DNA of 64,000 nucleotides, taken from positions 62,001 to 126,000 of the forward strand of contig NZ_JNWV01000015.1 in NCBI RefSeq assembly GCF_000716535.1, read 5' to 3'. Each line of letters opens with the position of its first letter. Position 1 is the first letter of the stretch. This DNA is from Streptomyces flaveolus (lineage in GTDB: Bacteria; Actinomycetota; Actinomycetes; Streptomycetales; Streptomycetaceae). The position numbers and the translations under genes are program-made. Of the stretch, positions 7,782 through 16,491 are shown in pieces. The notes below the pieces were generated by a model, which had not been told where the DNA came from, ran no database searches, and saw nothing but the letters and a program-made list of their open reading frames with translations.

Positions 7782-8227
7782 GCTGCCCGCCCCCAAATGG
7801 CCGTTCCCGGGCGCCCGGCGCGGCGGCCGTTGATGGACGGCACCGTGGTGTGCGCGGGCGAGGCGACGGCGGCGCGGCCCGAGTGCTTGCCGTCGTAGAG
7901 GGCCGCGTCGGCGGCCCGCTGCAGCACGCTCAGGTCGCGGGTGCCGAGGACGTCGGTGGTCGCGGCGCCGACCGAGGCGGCGACGTCGACGGTGCGGCCG
8001 TCCTCGAGGACGACCGGGGTGTGCAGCATGCGGACCAGCTGCGCGAGGCGCTGCTCCGTGCGTGCGGCGGGCAGCGGCAGGACGACGGCGAACTCATCGC
8101 CTCCGAGGCGGCCGACGGATGCGCGGGGGCCCGCCCACGCGGTGAGCCGGGCGGCGGTCGCAGCGAGGACGGCGTCGCCGGCCTGGTGGCCCATCGTGTC
8201 GTTCACGTCCTTGAAGTGGTCCTGGTC
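7778..8227 (-). pseudogene. GGDEF-domain gene, 3' part (split by a 6.4-kb element)
   Basis: Reads DQDHFKDVNDTMGHQAGD...GRLGGDEFAVV..., the second half of a diguanylate cyclase domain including an intact GGDEF active-site motif. The frame is open to 8227, where similarity stops at the edge of the inserted element. The first half lies at 14599-14826 and ends exactly at the preceding residues (AVIII). Rejoined, the product would be about 225 aa with one membrane segment. A GTG at 8206 could start a fragment lacking the first third of the domain. Confidence 0.85.
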
Positions 8228-8244
8228 GGAAGCGCGCGGGTTCC
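8228..8244 (+). repeat. Left end inverted repeat of the element
   Basis: GGAAGCGCGCGGGTTCC, directly after the last GGDEF-homologous codon. It matches the inverse of the right end, with GCGGGTTCC identical. Confidence 0.7.
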
Positions 8245-8262
8245 CGGAATCCTGAACGTTGG

Positions 8263-8323
8263 TAAGCCGGAACCTGCATGCCAGCTGATGGCTGCGGCGG
8301 TCCCACGCGCGTGTTCCGGCCTA
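8263..8323. repeat. Subterminal inverted repeat
   Basis: TAAGCCGGAAC (8263-8273) is matched by GTTCCGGCCTA (8313-8323), 10 of 11 paired. It lies just inside the left end and could be an accessory recombinase-binding site. The rest of 8245-8550 shows no gene. Confidence 0.45.
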
Positions 8324-8550
8324 GCTGACGGGACATGGTGAGCGAAGCCCGGTTCTGCCAGGAGGATTGGGAAGACCACGGCTGATCTGAACGACGCATC
8401 CTGCTTGGGACTTCGACGACGGCGACGAACTCACCCGGCGACCGCCCTGACAGGCTGCTCTGGACGATCACCGAACTGGGCGCTGGTCCGCCTGTCCTGT
8501 GCGGAGATCAGCAAGTGGTGCCTTGTCCGGATAGTTGAGGGAGTTGGCGG

Positions 8551-9069
8551 GTGTCCGCATTGGACTTCTACGCTCACGTCGCCGTTTGCGGTGAGGTCCT
8601 GGGAGTTGGCCTCGGTGCCGACCCCGAAGCCTGGGAAGCCGCCCTGGGGGCGGCATGCCTCGATGTTCCCGGTGGTGGCCTACTGCGGCGGGACTACGGG
8701 CTCGTGGAAGTCAACTTCTCGCCGGACCAGCCAGGGCGGCAAGGGCAGATGTCGTGCTTCGGCTTCGGCGTGAAGATCCAACGACTGCTGTACGACCAGT
8801 CCCCGAGCACCGTGCCGTCCCCGCTCTCGCGGGAATACGGGGAATTCGCACCCAGAGTCCCCTTCAAGGAACTGCAGACCGCCATCCTGGCCCTGGGCCA
8901 CACGATCGAACTCGACAAGCACAACACGTCGAGTGACATGGACTGCTACCGCGTATCCGCGTCCGCCGCCCGCATCCACGTCGTCGCTGACCCTGACCCG
9001 TACGGGTCAGGCGACCCAGATCCAGACGGACATCAGAGGGGCGACGTCTGGTCCGTCGACGTGTGGTGA
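8551..9069 (+). CDS. Hypothetical protein (element cargo)
   Basis: 172 aa from a GTG. It is the only plus-strand gene between 4 and 33 kb, in keeping with foreign origin. The sequence (MSALDFYAHVAVCGEVLGVGLGADP...LRRDYGLVEVNF) resembles small Streptomyces proteins of unknown function that I associate with toxin-immunity loci; I cannot assign a family. No membrane segment. Confidence 0.6.
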   Translation: MSALDFYAHVAVCGEVLGVGLGADPEAWEAALGAACLDVPGGGLLRRDYGLVEVNFSPDQPGRQGQMSCFGFGVKIQRLLYDQSPSTVPSPLSREYGEFAPRVPFKELQTAILALGHTIELDKHNTSSDMDCYRVSASAARIHVVADPDPYGSGDPDPDGHQRGDVWSVDVW

Positions 9070-9221
9070 CCAGCCGGGCGGCCTCCCGGCAGCACCCGTG
9101 ACATCTCTTCGCTACGAGGAGCGCCGGGCAACGATCACCTGCGCGGCGGGCAACGATCTGAAGAGCGCGCGCCACCCAGCTGATCAGCCACACTCAAGCC
9201 CCCCGTGCCGCATCCAACCGG

Positions 9222-9875
9222 CTAGCCCGCAGGCCAATGTGGGTTCGGCATGCCGTCATCGCTCATGTGCGCCCGCTGCCAGATCCCTTTCCAGTTGAAC
9301 GGCGTCTCCGGGACGAACCGGTGCCGCTGCCCGCACGGACATGGCGCCAGCACCCACGCGCACCCACGGCACAGCTCTACCCAGCCGTGCCCGGTCGAGT
9401 TCGACACCAGCGGTCTCTCGTCCCCGCAGGCGGGGCAGCCGGGGAGGTCGGCGCCGTCCAGAATCGCGTTCTGTCGCCGGACGTACTCAGGCAGCCGCAG
9501 CGACGGATGGTGAAACGGGTCTTCATACCAGGCGCGGTTCGGGCCCTCCCACCAGCTCCGCAGCCACCACGGTCGCGGGTTCACTACAGCCCGCCGTCCC
9601 GCCCGCTTTTCCGCCCGGCGTTGCGCGGCGTACTCCTCCGCTCGCGCGAGCCACAGCACCCGCGCCTCATGCAGTTCCTCCACCGCCCGCACCAGCGCGT
9701 CCGGGTCCGCCTCCAGCCGCCGGGGGATCGCGGCGCTGAGCGTGAGGTGGTGGTACGTCGCCCGGAAGCCGTACGGAGCAAAGAGGGTGATGCAGGTCCG
9801 CAGCGCGCTGTGCCGGCGGCGGAGGGGGAGACGGGCGTCGTGCACGTGCGCTCGGTGGGTCAGGAAGCTGGTCAT
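9222..9875 (-). CDS. Hypothetical protein with C-terminal zinc ribbon (cargo)
   Basis: 217 aa. The N-terminal half is helical and Arg/Glu-rich; the C-terminal half has CPAC...CRGC...CPCG, a zinc-ribbon pattern. It overlaps the upstream gene by ATGA, so the two form an operon inside the element. Function unknown. Confidence 0.6.
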   Translation of the reverse strand: MTSFLTHRAHVHDARLPLRRRHSALRTCITLFAPYGFRATYHHLTLSAAIPRRLEADPDALVRAVEELHEARVLWLARAEEYAAQRRAEKRAGRRAVVNPRPWWLRSWWEGPNRAWYEDPFHHPSLRLPEYVRRQNAILDGADLPGCPACGDERPLVSNSTGHGWVELCRGCAWVLAPCPCGQRHRFVPETPFNWKGIWQRAHMSDDGMPNPHWPAG

Positions 9876-10501
9876 TGTATGGGCGCCAGGTCCAGTACCC
9901 GTGCCAGGGCGGCAGTGACGGCGGCGGCGTGTGCTGGCAGGTGTTGTTCAGCCCAGATTCCGGCAAGACCGTGGAAGTCCTGCAAATCCTGCTGGGCACC
10001 CGCGACGAGCCTGCGTGCCTGGTCCACCGACAGATCGATCACCGGGCTGTCGTCCGTCCCGTAAGCGTCGAACGTCAGCCGGACAATGTCGCCAACGCGT
10101 TCGGCCACCGACGACGGATCGTGGCCGAAGTAGGAGCAGCCGGTGCCGTCGAGCACCTCCAGCCAGTCCCGCCAGGTCTCCAGACCGTTGCAGCAGCCCG
10201 GCTCGACGAAGACGGTGTCGGTGGCATTCTTGGTCACCCGGAACCCTCCGGCGGCGAACAGATCAGGCATGGTGAGCAGCCCGTGCAGGAATGTGCCGAG
10301 CGGGTCGGTCGGGCACGGCCCGTGCTCCTCCTCCGGCTCGAAGTCGTTGCAGGCGGCGATCTGCATAACCGCCGTGCCGACCTCCGCCGGAGTGAGCTCC
10401 CCGTTCAGCACGAGGTAGCCATATGACTCGTGCTCGCCAACCGGCCAGAGCGCGAAGTCGTCGGCGGCGGAGATCTCCAGAACGGGTTGCATCACAATCA
10501 C
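9872..10501 (-). CDS. Hypothetical acidic protein (cargo)
   Basis: 209 aa, acidic, with a Cys pair in VEPGCCNGLETWRDW and a central DGTGCSYFGHDP. The start is uncertain: GTG at 10501, GTG at 10495 or ATG at 10492, none with a clear ribosome site. Forms an operon with the zinc-ribbon gene through a 4-bp overlap. Not recognised. Confidence 0.58.
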   Translation of the reverse strand: MIVMQPVLEISAADDFALWPVGEHESYGYLVLNGELTPAEVGTAVMQIAACNDFEPEEEHGPCPTDPLGTFLHGLLTMPDLFAAGGFRVTKNATDTVFVEPGCCNGLETWRDWLEVLDGTGCSYFGHDPSSVAERVGDIVRLTFDAYGTDDSPVIDLSVDQARRLVAGAQQDLQDFHGLAGIWAEQHLPAHAAAVTAALARVLDLAPIQ

Positions 10502-10573
10502 ATGGGGATGATGCCGGACCCACTGCTACACCGCCACGGGCTTTCAGCTGGCATCGGGCTCGGATCGGGCCTG

Positions 10574-12904
10574 CTACCTGGGCAGTTTCGCGGTGCGCTC
10601 CGGGCAGGCGGCGCCGACATAGCGCATGGCGGTCTGCGCGGTGATCCCGAAAAGCCGCATCAGCTTGAGGGGATCACCGGTGGCAAACGCCTCGTTGAGC
10701 ATGCGGTCCTGCCGCAGGCCGACGAGCGTGACGTTCTTGGGGAGGGTTCTGCGAAGCAATGTTCTGCTGACCACCGGATGATCTGGGTCGAGGGCGGTCT
10801 TCTGGCTGACGAGAAGGTAGGGGTTCGCCGATGCCGGCCAGCGGTGGTGGCGATAGGCGAGCCACTCGCTGGCGAGTCGGTGGGTGAATTCCTCCAGGTA
10901 GAGGGTGTGCCGCAGCAAGCCGCGGCGGACTTCAAGAGTGCCGCGAGCAAGGTTGAGGTCGTTCGTCCGAATCGTGCGAAGCTCTTCACCAGGCAGCGCG
11001 TGAATGGCCACCAAGGCGATGACCAGGCGGCTGAGCGGAGACTTTGCCTGATCCATCAGTCCGGCCAGTAGATCGCTGCGCATGGACTTCGGGAGTCCCT
11101 TCAGGTGACCGACCGAAAGCTGGCGGGTCGGGTCCCGGAAAACCATCCGTTCCCGCTTGAGCGCCTTGAACAGGCTGCGCAGGCTCACCGCGACCTGCTG
11201 GCGCTCTTGTCCTGACAGGCCGGAGACTACCGCCTCAATATGGTCAGTCGTGATCTTTCGCAGAGTGGTCACGCCGGCGGCTGTCCACGTGGTGAGGACG
11301 GGTTCAATGTGGGCGAGGTAACGGCGAATGCTGCGGTAATCGCGGACCTCGCCCTCGCGGCGCCCCTGGCTGCGCAGAAGGGTCACCCATGCGTGGATCT
11401 CGCTGGCGAGCGGGTCCGGGAGGACACTGATCGCGACCTGGATCCACGCGAGATTCACGTCCTGGCGGCGGTCCGGATCATCAATGAGCAGACCATGAGA
11501 ACGGAGGAACTGACAGACCGGCTTCGCCGCGAGAGTCGCAGAACAACTGGCCAAATCGTGGACATCGCGCTCCAGGATGGCGTTCTCAGCGCCCAGCCAG
11601 TGCACCAGGATGGTCAGCGTGCGGATGTTCTTGCGGTAGTCAGGCGTCCGACGATCGAGGATGAGCTGGTCGAACTCCTCGACCAGCCGCCGAGCTTCCT
11701 CCGACAGCGGCAACTCGCCAGGACCTCGGCGCCCCAGGCGGGCCAGCACAGGCGACCAGTCGCGTCGGAGATTGAAGAGCGTTTCCTGCCCGCGGGCGGC
11801 GTGAGGCGCCGCTGTCCCGTCGGCTCCACGGAGCGATTGGTCTCCGATCAATGGCTGAACCCCTGCCGTAGTACCGGCGGGCAGGTCGATCTGGAGTTGC
11901 GTGGCTCGCGCTGGGTGAGTCCCTGCCTCGTCGAGGAGGCGATAGGGGTAGCACCCGCGACAGTGACCGCGACGCGAGGGAAGGTCCTCGCGCCGGCAAC
12001 GCAGGCACCGGCTTCGGGCGTACTTCTCGCGCCAGTGCTTGCAGGGGTTGCAGCGGAACCCTCGCCAGCCACCGGGGATCCACGCATGGCAGTCCCGGCA
12101 CTGGCGCGGCGTGAGCGGCGGCTGGGATGCCGGAACGGTGATGTAGGGCGTGCTGGGCTGATCGGCCGGGTAGAACCGCAGAGGCTCCGACGCCTCGGCC
12201 AGCAGCCCAGCGCGCAGGAGGATCACACGGACCGCGTCCCCTCTGCTCGGCAGCTCCCGTAGGGACGCTTCGGGTACCAGGTCGGTGCCCTCGGCCTCAC
12301 TGACTGCCAAGGCGAGACGCACCATCTCGGCGACCCTGTAGTACCACCCTCGGTTGAAACGATGCTCGCTCGCCAATGCGACGAGCGCCTCTCGGGCCCG
12401 ATCCCAGCCGGATACCGGTCGGTCGGCGATCGCCCGGACTGTCGTCACAGTCAGCGTCCTGGGCAGGGTAAACAGCGGAAGCTGCCCCCGAGTCGCCGGC
12501 TTCAATACTTCGGCAGGAGGCTCGTCGAGGTTTGTGCGTGCTTGGTTGAGCTTCCGCTTCCAATCCGCCATCACATCGCGCCCGCCGCCCACACCCCGGC
12601 GCAGGGGCCGTGCCGAAATCGACCCGTCTCGGTAGCTCCCGATCGTCAATTGAAGGGCACGCGGTCGCGCCTCCTCGATGCCCAGGGCCCACTGTGCGTC
12701 GTCCTCGACCCGGATAGCCTGTAGGCAGGAACGGCACAGCCCGTCGGTGTTCAGGTAGCCGTCATGGAGGCAACGCGGGCACACGCCTCGTCCTCGATGC
12801 TTCTGCTGCCAGGCTTTGCACCCAGCGCACACCCAGCTGTGGTGCAACAGGACCCAGCCCAGACACGACTCGCAACTCCGGGCCACACCCCGGTCCGGTC
12901 CCAT
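10574..12904 (-). CDS. Zinc-finger protein with degenerate tyrosine-recombinase C-terminus
   Basis: 776 aa. Two Cys-rich blocks (CESC..CAGC..CPRC..CRSC near the start and CRDC..CNPC..CLRC..CRGC near 265-330) suggest zinc ribbons for DNA binding. The last 200 residues follow the catalytic fold of tyrosine recombinases: a helix with EELRTI, then GLRQDR in place of HxLR, and a terminal TAMRYV with a candidate Tyr. The usual second His is not visible. Likely a partner recombinase of the 423-aa integrase, comparable in role to the second recombinase of Tn554. Confidence 0.7.
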   Translation of the reverse strand: MGPDRGVARSCESCLGWVLLHHSWVCAGCKAWQQKHRGRGVCPRCLHDGYLNTDGLCRSCLQAIRVEDDAQWALGIEEARPRALQLTIGSYRDGSISARPLRRGVGGGRDVMADWKRKLNQARTNLDEPPAEVLKPATRGQLPLFTLPRTLTVTTVRAIADRPVSGWDRAREALVALASEHRFNRGWYYRVAEMVRLALAVSEAEGTDLVPEASLRELPSRGDAVRVILLRAGLLAEASEPLRFYPADQPSTPYITVPASQPPLTPRQCRDCHAWIPGGWRGFRCNPCKHWREKYARSRCLRCRREDLPSRRGHCRGCYPYRLLDEAGTHPARATQLQIDLPAGTTAGVQPLIGDQSLRGADGTAAPHAARGQETLFNLRRDWSPVLARLGRRGPGELPLSEEARRLVEEFDQLILDRRTPDYRKNIRTLTILVHWLGAENAILERDVHDLASCSATLAAKPVCQFLRSHGLLIDDPDRRQDVNLAWIQVAISVLPDPLASEIHAWVTLLRSQGRREGEVRDYRSIRRYLAHIEPVLTTWTAAGVTTLRKITTDHIEAVVSGLSGQERQQVAVSLRSLFKALKRERMVFRDPTRQLSVGHLKGLPKSMRSDLLAGLMDQAKSPLSRLVIALVAIHALPGEELRTIRTNDLNLARGTLEVRRGLLRHTLYLEEFTHRLASEWLAYRHHRWPASANPYLLVSQKTALDPDHPVVSRTLLRRTLPKNVTLVGLRQDRMLNEAFATGDPLKLMRLFGITAQTAMRYVGAACPERTAKLPR

Positions 12905-12910
12905 CGGCTG

Positions 12911-13258
12911 TCAGCTCGGCGGCAGTGAGCGAGGCCCGCTGCCGTGCCGGGTACGCGGCACCGGCCGCAGCGGGCCGGCTGGCAGCTGTGACTCAGCGCC
13001 AACGGCCTGCTGGCCAGACTCCGGCGCTGCCTGCGTGTCTGCGAGCGGCTCCGCCTGAAGCAGATCAGCAACCGTGCAGTTCAGCGCCGTACAGATCTTG
13101 TCGAGGTCATCGAGGCGTACTGTGACCGGGGCACCGCCCCACAACGCGGCGACCTTGCTCAGCGAGGGGTTAAACCCCACCTGCTGGAAGGCCGCCAGCA
13201 CCTCGGTAGGCCGCCACAGGTCACGCTGGGCCGCCACCATCCGCAGATTCCACTTCAC
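12911..13258 (-). CDS. Small XRE/Cro-type HTH protein
   Basis: 115 aa from the GTG at 13258, overlapping the integrase stop (GTGA). Residues 5-70 form an HTH (LSKVAALWGG...VTVRLDDLDKICTALNCTVADLL) typical of the Cro/C1 family. The tail is Gln/Pro-rich. Its place between two recombinase genes suggests a directionality or regulatory factor for the element. Confidence 0.75.
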   Translation of the reverse strand: MKWNLRMVAAQRDLWRPTEVLAAFQQVGFNPSLSKVAALWGGAPVTVRLDDLDKICTALNCTVADLLQAEPLADTQAAPESGQQAVGAESQLPAGPLRPVPRTRHGSGPRSLPPS

Positions 13259-14526
13259 CGCAGGTTCCCCCTGTCCATCACCAGTCGTTGCGCCGCCTGC
13301 GAGCTCGCGGCCAAGTTCGCCACCTCCGGATCGGCGTGCGCGGTCGCCATGTACCGAAGTGTCGTGGTGGCCCAGTCGTGCCCTAGGACCTTCTGCACCT
13401 CCCACAACGTCATCCCGCGCTCGTAGTTATGGGTCGCGCAGGCGTGCCGCAGCAGGTGCGGGAACAGGTCGGCGACCGGGCCCGCGAGGTAGTTCGTAGC
13501 CGCAGCGTGTAGCGACCGCCGGAATGTAGAAGGGACGATCGCCGGGGCGATCGGTAGATTCAGAGCGGCTACCGCAGTCGGCTTGCGTTCCGACGGCCAC
13601 AGAGGCGCCCGTGGGTGTTCGGTGTCGTCCCCGAACTCACCCCGGATCTCTTCGATGTACCACCACAACAGGGCGCGCCCCTCCTGGAACATGTACGCCT
13701 CGCGAGGCCGGGGCCCGGAAGCGCGGGCACCCTTACCTTGGACAACGAAGCGACCCCACTGGCCGTGCTCCCAGTGAATGTCACCCATGCACACCCCGCA
13801 CAGCTCCGCGGCACGGACACCGGACAGGTAGGCGACCTTGGTCATCACATAGTCGCGGCAGGCGACGAAGTACTTCCGTGCGTTCGGCAGGTCCTCGCGC
13901 CAGCGCGAGAAGAAGTCGCGCATCGCCGTCTGTGATGGCGGGATCCGAAGCCCGAAGTCCCCACGGTGCCGGGGCCGGTTGAACAGGTCGATCGGTGACT
14001 CAACTGCAGCACCAAAGCGCCGCATGATCTCGCCGGCATACCGCTGTTCAAGGAAGGCAAAGTACGCGTCGATCTTGTTGATCTTCGCGCGCAAAGTCGA
14101 AGACGCTCGTTTCCCAGGTCCCGCGAAGTACCGGTCGACCTCCCTCGGCGACAGCTGCCAGGGAACCGTGCCGTAGTAGTTGCATACTTCGATGACTGGC
14201 TTGACCAGACCATCAAGGGTGGCCGGTGCCAGCCCTGCCGCGTCCCGGGCCCACTGGTACTCCGAGAGCGTGTCGAGGAAGAAACTCTCCTCATCATGCG
14301 CCGAAACCCGGGCCTGCCGACGGCGCTGTAGCGTCACGACATCCGCCAGCCCGGACTCCACCGCCACGGCTGCCGGGTCCACCGGAGTGGCGGAATCCCC
14401 CGCAGGGCTGAGGAGTCTCAGCAAACGACTTTCGGAATCTGACACGATCACGGAAATTACAGGCATCACTCGTGGAATCTGCGAGTTACTGCGGAGATCC
14501 CACACCTTCGAGTGAAGGCCCGCCAC
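13255..14526 (-). CDS. Tyrosine recombinase / integrase
   Basis: 423 aa. The complete catalytic set is visible: Arg in GVRAAELCG (~238), Lys in VQGKGAR (~265), HLLR (357-360), GH (382-383) and Tyr in TLRYM (~392). The SAM-like core-binding domain precedes it (res 75-170). It would catalyse cutting and joining at the element's ends. The start may be the GTG at 14526 or the ATG at 14466; neither has a strong ribosome site. Confidence 0.9.
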   Translation of the reverse strand: MAGLHSKVWDLRSNSQIPRVMPVISVIVSDSESRLLRLLSPAGDSATPVDPAAVAVESGLADVVTLQRRRQARVSAHDEESFFLDTLSEYQWARDAAGLAPATLDGLVKPVIEVCNYYGTVPWQLSPREVDRYFAGPGKRASSTLRAKINKIDAYFAFLEQRYAGEIMRRFGAAVESPIDLFNRPRHRGDFGLRIPPSQTAMRDFFSRWREDLPNARKYFVACRDYVMTKVAYLSGVRAAELCGVCMGDIHWEHGQWGRFVVQGKGARASGPRPREAYMFQEGRALLWWYIEEIRGEFGDDTEHPRAPLWPSERKPTAVAALNLPIAPAIVPSTFRRSLHAAATNYLAGPVADLFPHLLRHACATHNYERGMTLWEVQKVLGHDWATTTLRYMATAHADPEVANLAASSQAAQRLVMDRGNLR

Positions 14527-14577
14527 AGAGCGATCTAGCTGCTGCGATGCGGATCCACCGTGTCACACAGCCTTGAA

Positions 14578-14595
14578 GGAACCCGCACGTACTCC
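14578..14595 (-). repeat. Right end inverted repeat of the element
   Basis: On the minus strand reads GGAGTACGTGCGGGTTCC, matching the left end repeat with one gap and sharing GCGGGTTCC. Three bases later GGDEF homology resumes. Confidence 0.7.
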
Positions 14596-14598
14596 ACT

Positions 14599-14826
14599 AA
14601 TGATGATCACGGCCGTGTCGTCGCCGTGGCGGGCCAGGAGCCGGCGGGCGCGGGTGGTGTAGGTGTCGCGGCGCAGCAGTCCGGTCAGCGGGTCGCGGCG
14701 GGTGGCGGCGAGCCGCTTATGCAGCGTGACCGCGTGGACTGCCCAGCCGGTCAGTGGCACGGCGGCGGTCGTCAGTAAGAGGGTGCGCTGGCCGATCCGG
14801 CCCTGAACGCGCAGAAGGGACGACAT
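14599..14826 (-). pseudogene. GGDEF-domain gene, 5' part
   Basis: Encodes a single membrane helix (LLLTTAAVPLTGWAVHAV) and the start of a GGDEF domain, RRDPLTGLLRRDTYTTRARRLLARHGDDTAVIII. The frame then runs into element sequence and stops at 14563. The continuation is found at 8227. The intact gene would make a membrane-bound diguanylate cyclase, producing the second messenger c-di-GMP that controls Streptomyces development. Confidence 0.85.
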
Positions 14827-14864
14827 ACTGGGGTTCTCCGTCTCGTCTCGTACGGGATGGATGG

Positions 14865-14912
14865 GCCCCGGGGCAGGCGGTTTGGTTGTCCGCCGTTCGC
14901 CTGTCCCGGGGC
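14865..14912. terminator. Strong GC hairpin
   Basis: Fifteen-base arms GCCCCGGGGCAGGCG / CGCCTGTCCCGGGGC with one G-T pair and an 18-nt loop, directly after the stop of the minus-strand gene at 14917. Confidence 0.6.
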
Positions 14913-14916
14913 GGAT

Positions 14917-15219
14917 CTACAGCGCGAAGTCGCTGCGGCAGCTCCAGCTGACGGGGTTGTGCCAGAGGCCGGCCTTCGCGGCGGGCCACTCCATCTGCCA
15001 GCCGGGCCGAAGCCCGCGCGCTGTCCAGCTGTCCGGCTGTTTGCCGGGGATCTCGAGTCCGGCCGTGTGTGCGGCGAGGGCGGCGTCGTACACCTCGTGG
15101 GCGCGGCGCAGGGCCGCGGCGGGGGAGTCGGCGACGCCGGTGAAGACGTGCACGCCGTGCCGGTCGGGGTGGTTGGTGTCGTGTATCGGGACGTCGACCT
15201 CGTAGATCCGCAGGTGCAT
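14917..15219 (-). CDS. Hypothetical protein
   Basis: 100 aa with a GAGAGGAGC ribosome site. Two short strand-helix units (MHLRIYEVDVPIHDTNHPDRH...AAALRRAHEVYDAAL). It lies between two hairpins, so it is probably a single transcription unit. Not recognised. Confidence 0.6.
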   Translation of the reverse strand: MHLRIYEVDVPIHDTNHPDRHGVHVFTGVADSPAAALRRAHEVYDAALAAHTAGLEIPGKQPDSWTARGLRPGWQMEWPAAKAGLWHNPVSWSCRSDFAL

Positions 15220-15264
15220 GACGTCCAGCTCCTCTCTGTGCTGGGTGGTGAGGGACCACCGCGA

Positions 15265-15302
15265 CCGCCCCGGCCTCCGTCGAGCAGGGAGGGCCGGGGC
15301 GG
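15265..15302. terminator. GC hairpin upstream of the 15.2-kb gene
   Basis: CCGCCCCGGCC and GGCCGGGGCGG form an 11-bp perfect stem between the stop of the gene at 15335 and the next start. Confidence 0.6.
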
Positions 15303-15334
15303 CACGGAACGTCCGTCACGCCGGTGAGGGCGGG

Positions 15335-15535
15335 TCAGAACTCCAGGTGGATCGTGATCGGGCGCCGGGGATCACCGGTGCTGGTGTGGACGGTGCGGCG
15401 GTGCGCGGCGAGGCCGGCGGCACCGCCCTGGATCGGCAGGTGGCACTCGGGGCAGCCGTGCCACCACTCATCTCCGGCCGGGAGTTCGGCCGGGGTGAGC
15501 GGGTGCAGGTGCGGGCCGTCGGCGGCGCGGCTCAC
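15335..15535 (-). CDS. Small C2H2-like zinc-finger protein
   Basis: 66 aa from a GTG overlapping the kinase stop (GTGA). It has CPECHLPIQGGAAGLAAHRRTVH, a C2H2-like finger rare in bacteria but seen in actinobacterial plasmid genes. Coupled to the P-loop kinase gene. Confidence 0.65.
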   Translation of the reverse strand: MSRAADGPHLHPLTPAELPAGDEWWHGCPECHLPIQGGAAGLAAHRRTVHTSTGDPRRPITIHLEF

Positions 15536-16491
15536 GCGACAGCGTCGGCGTACTGCGCTTCCAGGTCCGCGCGGCCCTCGGGGTCGTCGTCCTGGTCGTC
15601 GTCGACGCCGTCGCTGTGGACGGTGCAGACGATGTCCGGGTCGTTGTCCATGGCGCCGGTCAGCGCCTGATGCAAATCGGTGATCGAGTAGACCGGCGCC
15701 CACGCCTGCCCGGCGCACTCCGCATCGAAGGGGCAGGGCAGCAGGACGTCGAAGCCGAAGTCTCCTTCGCCGTCGACGTCGTCGCGGTACGCCAGGGTGA
15801 GGTACTGCTGCCCGAGGCGGATCTCCGCGACGCGGTCCCGGCCGGTCACCAGGTCCGAGCCGGGCCGCCACCGCCACAGCGGCAGGATCTCCGGGCCGAA
15901 GAAGCGGCGGACCAGCAGCAGGTCGCCCAAGCCGGTGCTGCCGTCGCGCCCGAGTTCGGCCTCCCGGGTCTGCGAGAGCCGCTTCAGGAACGGCTCCAGG
16001 CGATACAGGGCGTCGGCGAACACGACGGTGTTGAAGCCTTCGGCGGCCAGCCGCTGATGCGAGTGGACCATGGCCTGGTGCTGGGCGCGGACGGTGTCTT
16101 CGGGCACGCGCCGGTTGTCCGGCCGCGGGCCCTGCCGCTCCAGGCAGACCGGCAGCGGCGTGGCGACGACGACCGCGACGGTTGGCATGCCGTGCCGCTT
16201 GGCGGCCATCACCAGCTCCACCCGCACGGACTGCTCGCAATTAGTCGCGTCGATCACCGTGTTGAGCTTCCGGGCCATCCGGTGCTCCAGGATCAGCTTG
16301 AGGACGTCGGCGGCATCAGCAGTGGCGTCCTGCCGACCGGGGTCATCACTGACCACGCCACGCAGATCATCGAGGGAGAGGACCTGGGAGGCCAGCCAGG
16401 TGCGGGCCAGCGTCGACTTGCCCGCGCCGGAGGCGCCGATCAGCACGATCAGCCCGTTCTCGGGCAGGTCCGGGTACAGCACCGAGGTCAT
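15532..16491 (-). CDS. P-loop kinase-like protein (AAA_33/polynucleotide-kinase type)
   Basis: 319 aa. Walker A GASGAGKST at res 19-27, then SLDDLRG and a VIDATNCEQ strand as in T4 polynucleotide kinase-like enzymes. The C-terminal 140 residues are acidic and of unknown role. The substrate could be RNA or DNA ends or a small molecule. It overlaps genes on both sides (ATGA and GTGA), so it belongs to a four-gene unit with 15335-17344. Confidence 0.78.
   Translation of the reverse strand: MTSVLYPDLPENGLIVLIGASGAGKSTLARTWLASQVLSLDDLRGVVSDDPGRQDATADAADVLKLILEHRMARKLNTVIDATNCEQSVRVELVMAAKRHGMPTVAVVVATPLPVCLERQGPRPDNRRVPEDTVRAQHQAMVHSHQRLAAEGFNTVVFADALYRLEPFLKRLSQTREAELGRDGSTGLGDLLLVRRFFGPEILPLWRWRPGSDLVTGRDRVAEIRLGQQYLTLAYRDDVDGEGDFGFDVLLPCPFDAECAGQAWAPVYSITDLHQALTGAMDNDPDIVCTVHSDGVDDDQDDDPEGRADLEAQYADAVA

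Larger units (their letters stand above)
8228..14598 (-). mobile_element. 6.4-kb element with two tyrosine-recombinase-like proteins, inserted in the GGDEF gene
   Basis: Bounded by the two halves of one GGDEF gene. Its right end carries a three-gene operon: tyrosine recombinase, 115-aa HTH protein, and a 776-aa zinc-finger protein with a recombinase-like C-terminus, coupled by GTGA and a 6-bp gap. The arrangement recalls Tn554-type transposons (TnpA, TnpB, TnpC). Ends have imperfect 17-18 bp inverted repeats sharing GCGGGTTCC. Three further genes at 8.5-10.5 kb look like cargo. Ends are placed to within a few bases because recombinase core bases may be shared. Confidence 0.82.

Noticed and set aside
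8210..14578. CCTTGAAG shared by both ends of the 6.4-kb element as a recombination core
   Set aside because: At the left it lies inside GGDEF coding sequence beyond the homology edge, while at the right it lies inside the element; the positions are inconsistent with one core.
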